Shown here: positions 6,673 through 6,995 of the stretch, piece after piece
Position numbering within the stretch: position 1 is the first letter of the stretch
How the letters are laid out: every line of letters begins with the position of its first letter
Origin: a bacterium
Lineage (GTDB): Bacteria; Bdellovibrionota; FAC87; UBA2466
Assembly: GCA_019750655.1 (NCBI GenBank)
Contig: JAIEOG010000082.1
Span: 1 to 6,995 of the forward strand
Direction of reading: 5' to 3'
Length of the DNA: 6,995 nt
Program-made: the position numbers and the translations under genes
Notes under the pieces: generated by a model
The model's input: the letters and a program-made list of their open reading frames with translations, nothing else
Told to the model about the DNA's origin: nothing
Database searches by the model: none

Positions 6673-6995
6673 GTGGGTAAGTACCAGATTTTCCTAGCAC
6701 TTTCCTTGGCATTTTTCCCGGTTTCGGGATTCGCGAAAGCCGAACTCAAAGTCGATGATCAGGGCCTCGCCATCAACCATGTGGCTTGCGGCTTTGAAGG
6801 CGACACAAAGGCGACTGCCTCAAACCTCGCCATCGACATTGGCGATCCAAACTCCAAAGGCGGGTACGCGCGCATCTTCCTCGCGAACTACAAAACCGTC
6901 GCGGAGAACCAACCCGCAGGCACTTTGTCTTTTCCCATCAATGACAGCAGCGCGGGCCGACTCACTTTTACGAACGCCGCCAATCAGGAATACGA
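6673..6995 (+). CDS. Uncharacterised secreted or periplasmic protein, N-terminal part (partial)
   Basis: The frame opens with GTG at 6673 and is still open at the window edge after 107 codons. No other start codon lies between the upstream in-frame stop (TAA 6631-6633) and this GTG, and AGGGGG at 6658-6663 sits 9 bases before it. Residues 1-23 are a clear Sec signal peptide with hydrophobic core IFLALSLAFFPVSGF and cleavage after AKA. The visible mature part begins ELKVDDQGLAINHVACGF. It alternates short hydrophobic and polar stretches with many Asn, Asp, Gly, Thr and Ala residues and looks beta-rich. It has one cysteine, at 39, which is not a lipobox position. I recognise no domain. The gene is divergent from the coiled-coil envelope protein and has its own strong promoter. 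Confidence 0.75.
   Translation, partial: MGKYQIFLALSLAFFPVSGFAKAELKVDDQGLAINHVACGFEGDTKATASNLAIDIGDPNSKGGYARIFLANYKTVAENQPAGTLSFPINDSSAGRLTFTNAANQEY

Noticed and set aside
6464..6712. An 82-codon minus-strand frame beginning opposite the signal peptide of the last gene
   Set aside because: It would cross the strong + strand promoter and overlap the secreted-protein gene. Only the shorter version from the ATG at 6601 is worth testing, and that is listed as a low-interest finding.

Overview
The window is a stretch of Gram-negative bacterial chromosome of moderate GC content. It carries the distal part of a housekeeping operon on the + strand, a convergent gene for a large uncharacterised envelope protein on the - strand, and the 5' end of a divergent gene for a secreted protein. 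The order tgt-yajC-secD-secF is common in proteobacteria and their relatives. Separate secD and secF genes, a Bacillus-type AsnRS of about 430 residues and two unrecognised exported proteins fit a deltaproteobacterial or Bdellovibrionota-like organism. That placement is an inference, not something the sequence proves.

Layout. Positions 1-181 hold the C-terminal end of queuine tRNA-ribosyltransferase (tgt), whose TGA stop overlaps the yajC ATG as ATGA. yajC (178-534), secD (553-2313), secF (2324-3250) and asnS (3260-4552) follow with gaps of 18, 10 and 9 bases, so the five genes are probably one transcription unit whose promoter lies upstream of the window. YajC, SecD and SecF form the SecDF-YajC accessory complex, which uses the proton-motive force to complete protein export through SecYEG. 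Tgt and AsnS serve tRNA modification and charging, so the operon joins translation with secretion.

On the - strand, 4549-6453 encodes a protein of about 634 residues with a Sec-type signal peptide, two further predicted membrane segments, a charged coiled coil and a Pro/Ala/Thr/Gln-rich C-terminal tail. I do not recognise the family. Its stop codon overlaps that of asnS by four bases, so no intergenic terminator is possible there.

The 219-base divergent region (6454-6672) contains a strong sigma70-type promoter (TTGACT, 17 bases, TAAAAT) for the last gene, and several short inverted repeats. The last gene (6673 to the window end) starts with GTG, has a clear signal peptide and is cut by the window edge. 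I found no RNA genes, CRISPR arrays, insertion sequences or phage genes. The parts with least known function are the coiled-coil envelope protein and its divergent secreted neighbour.
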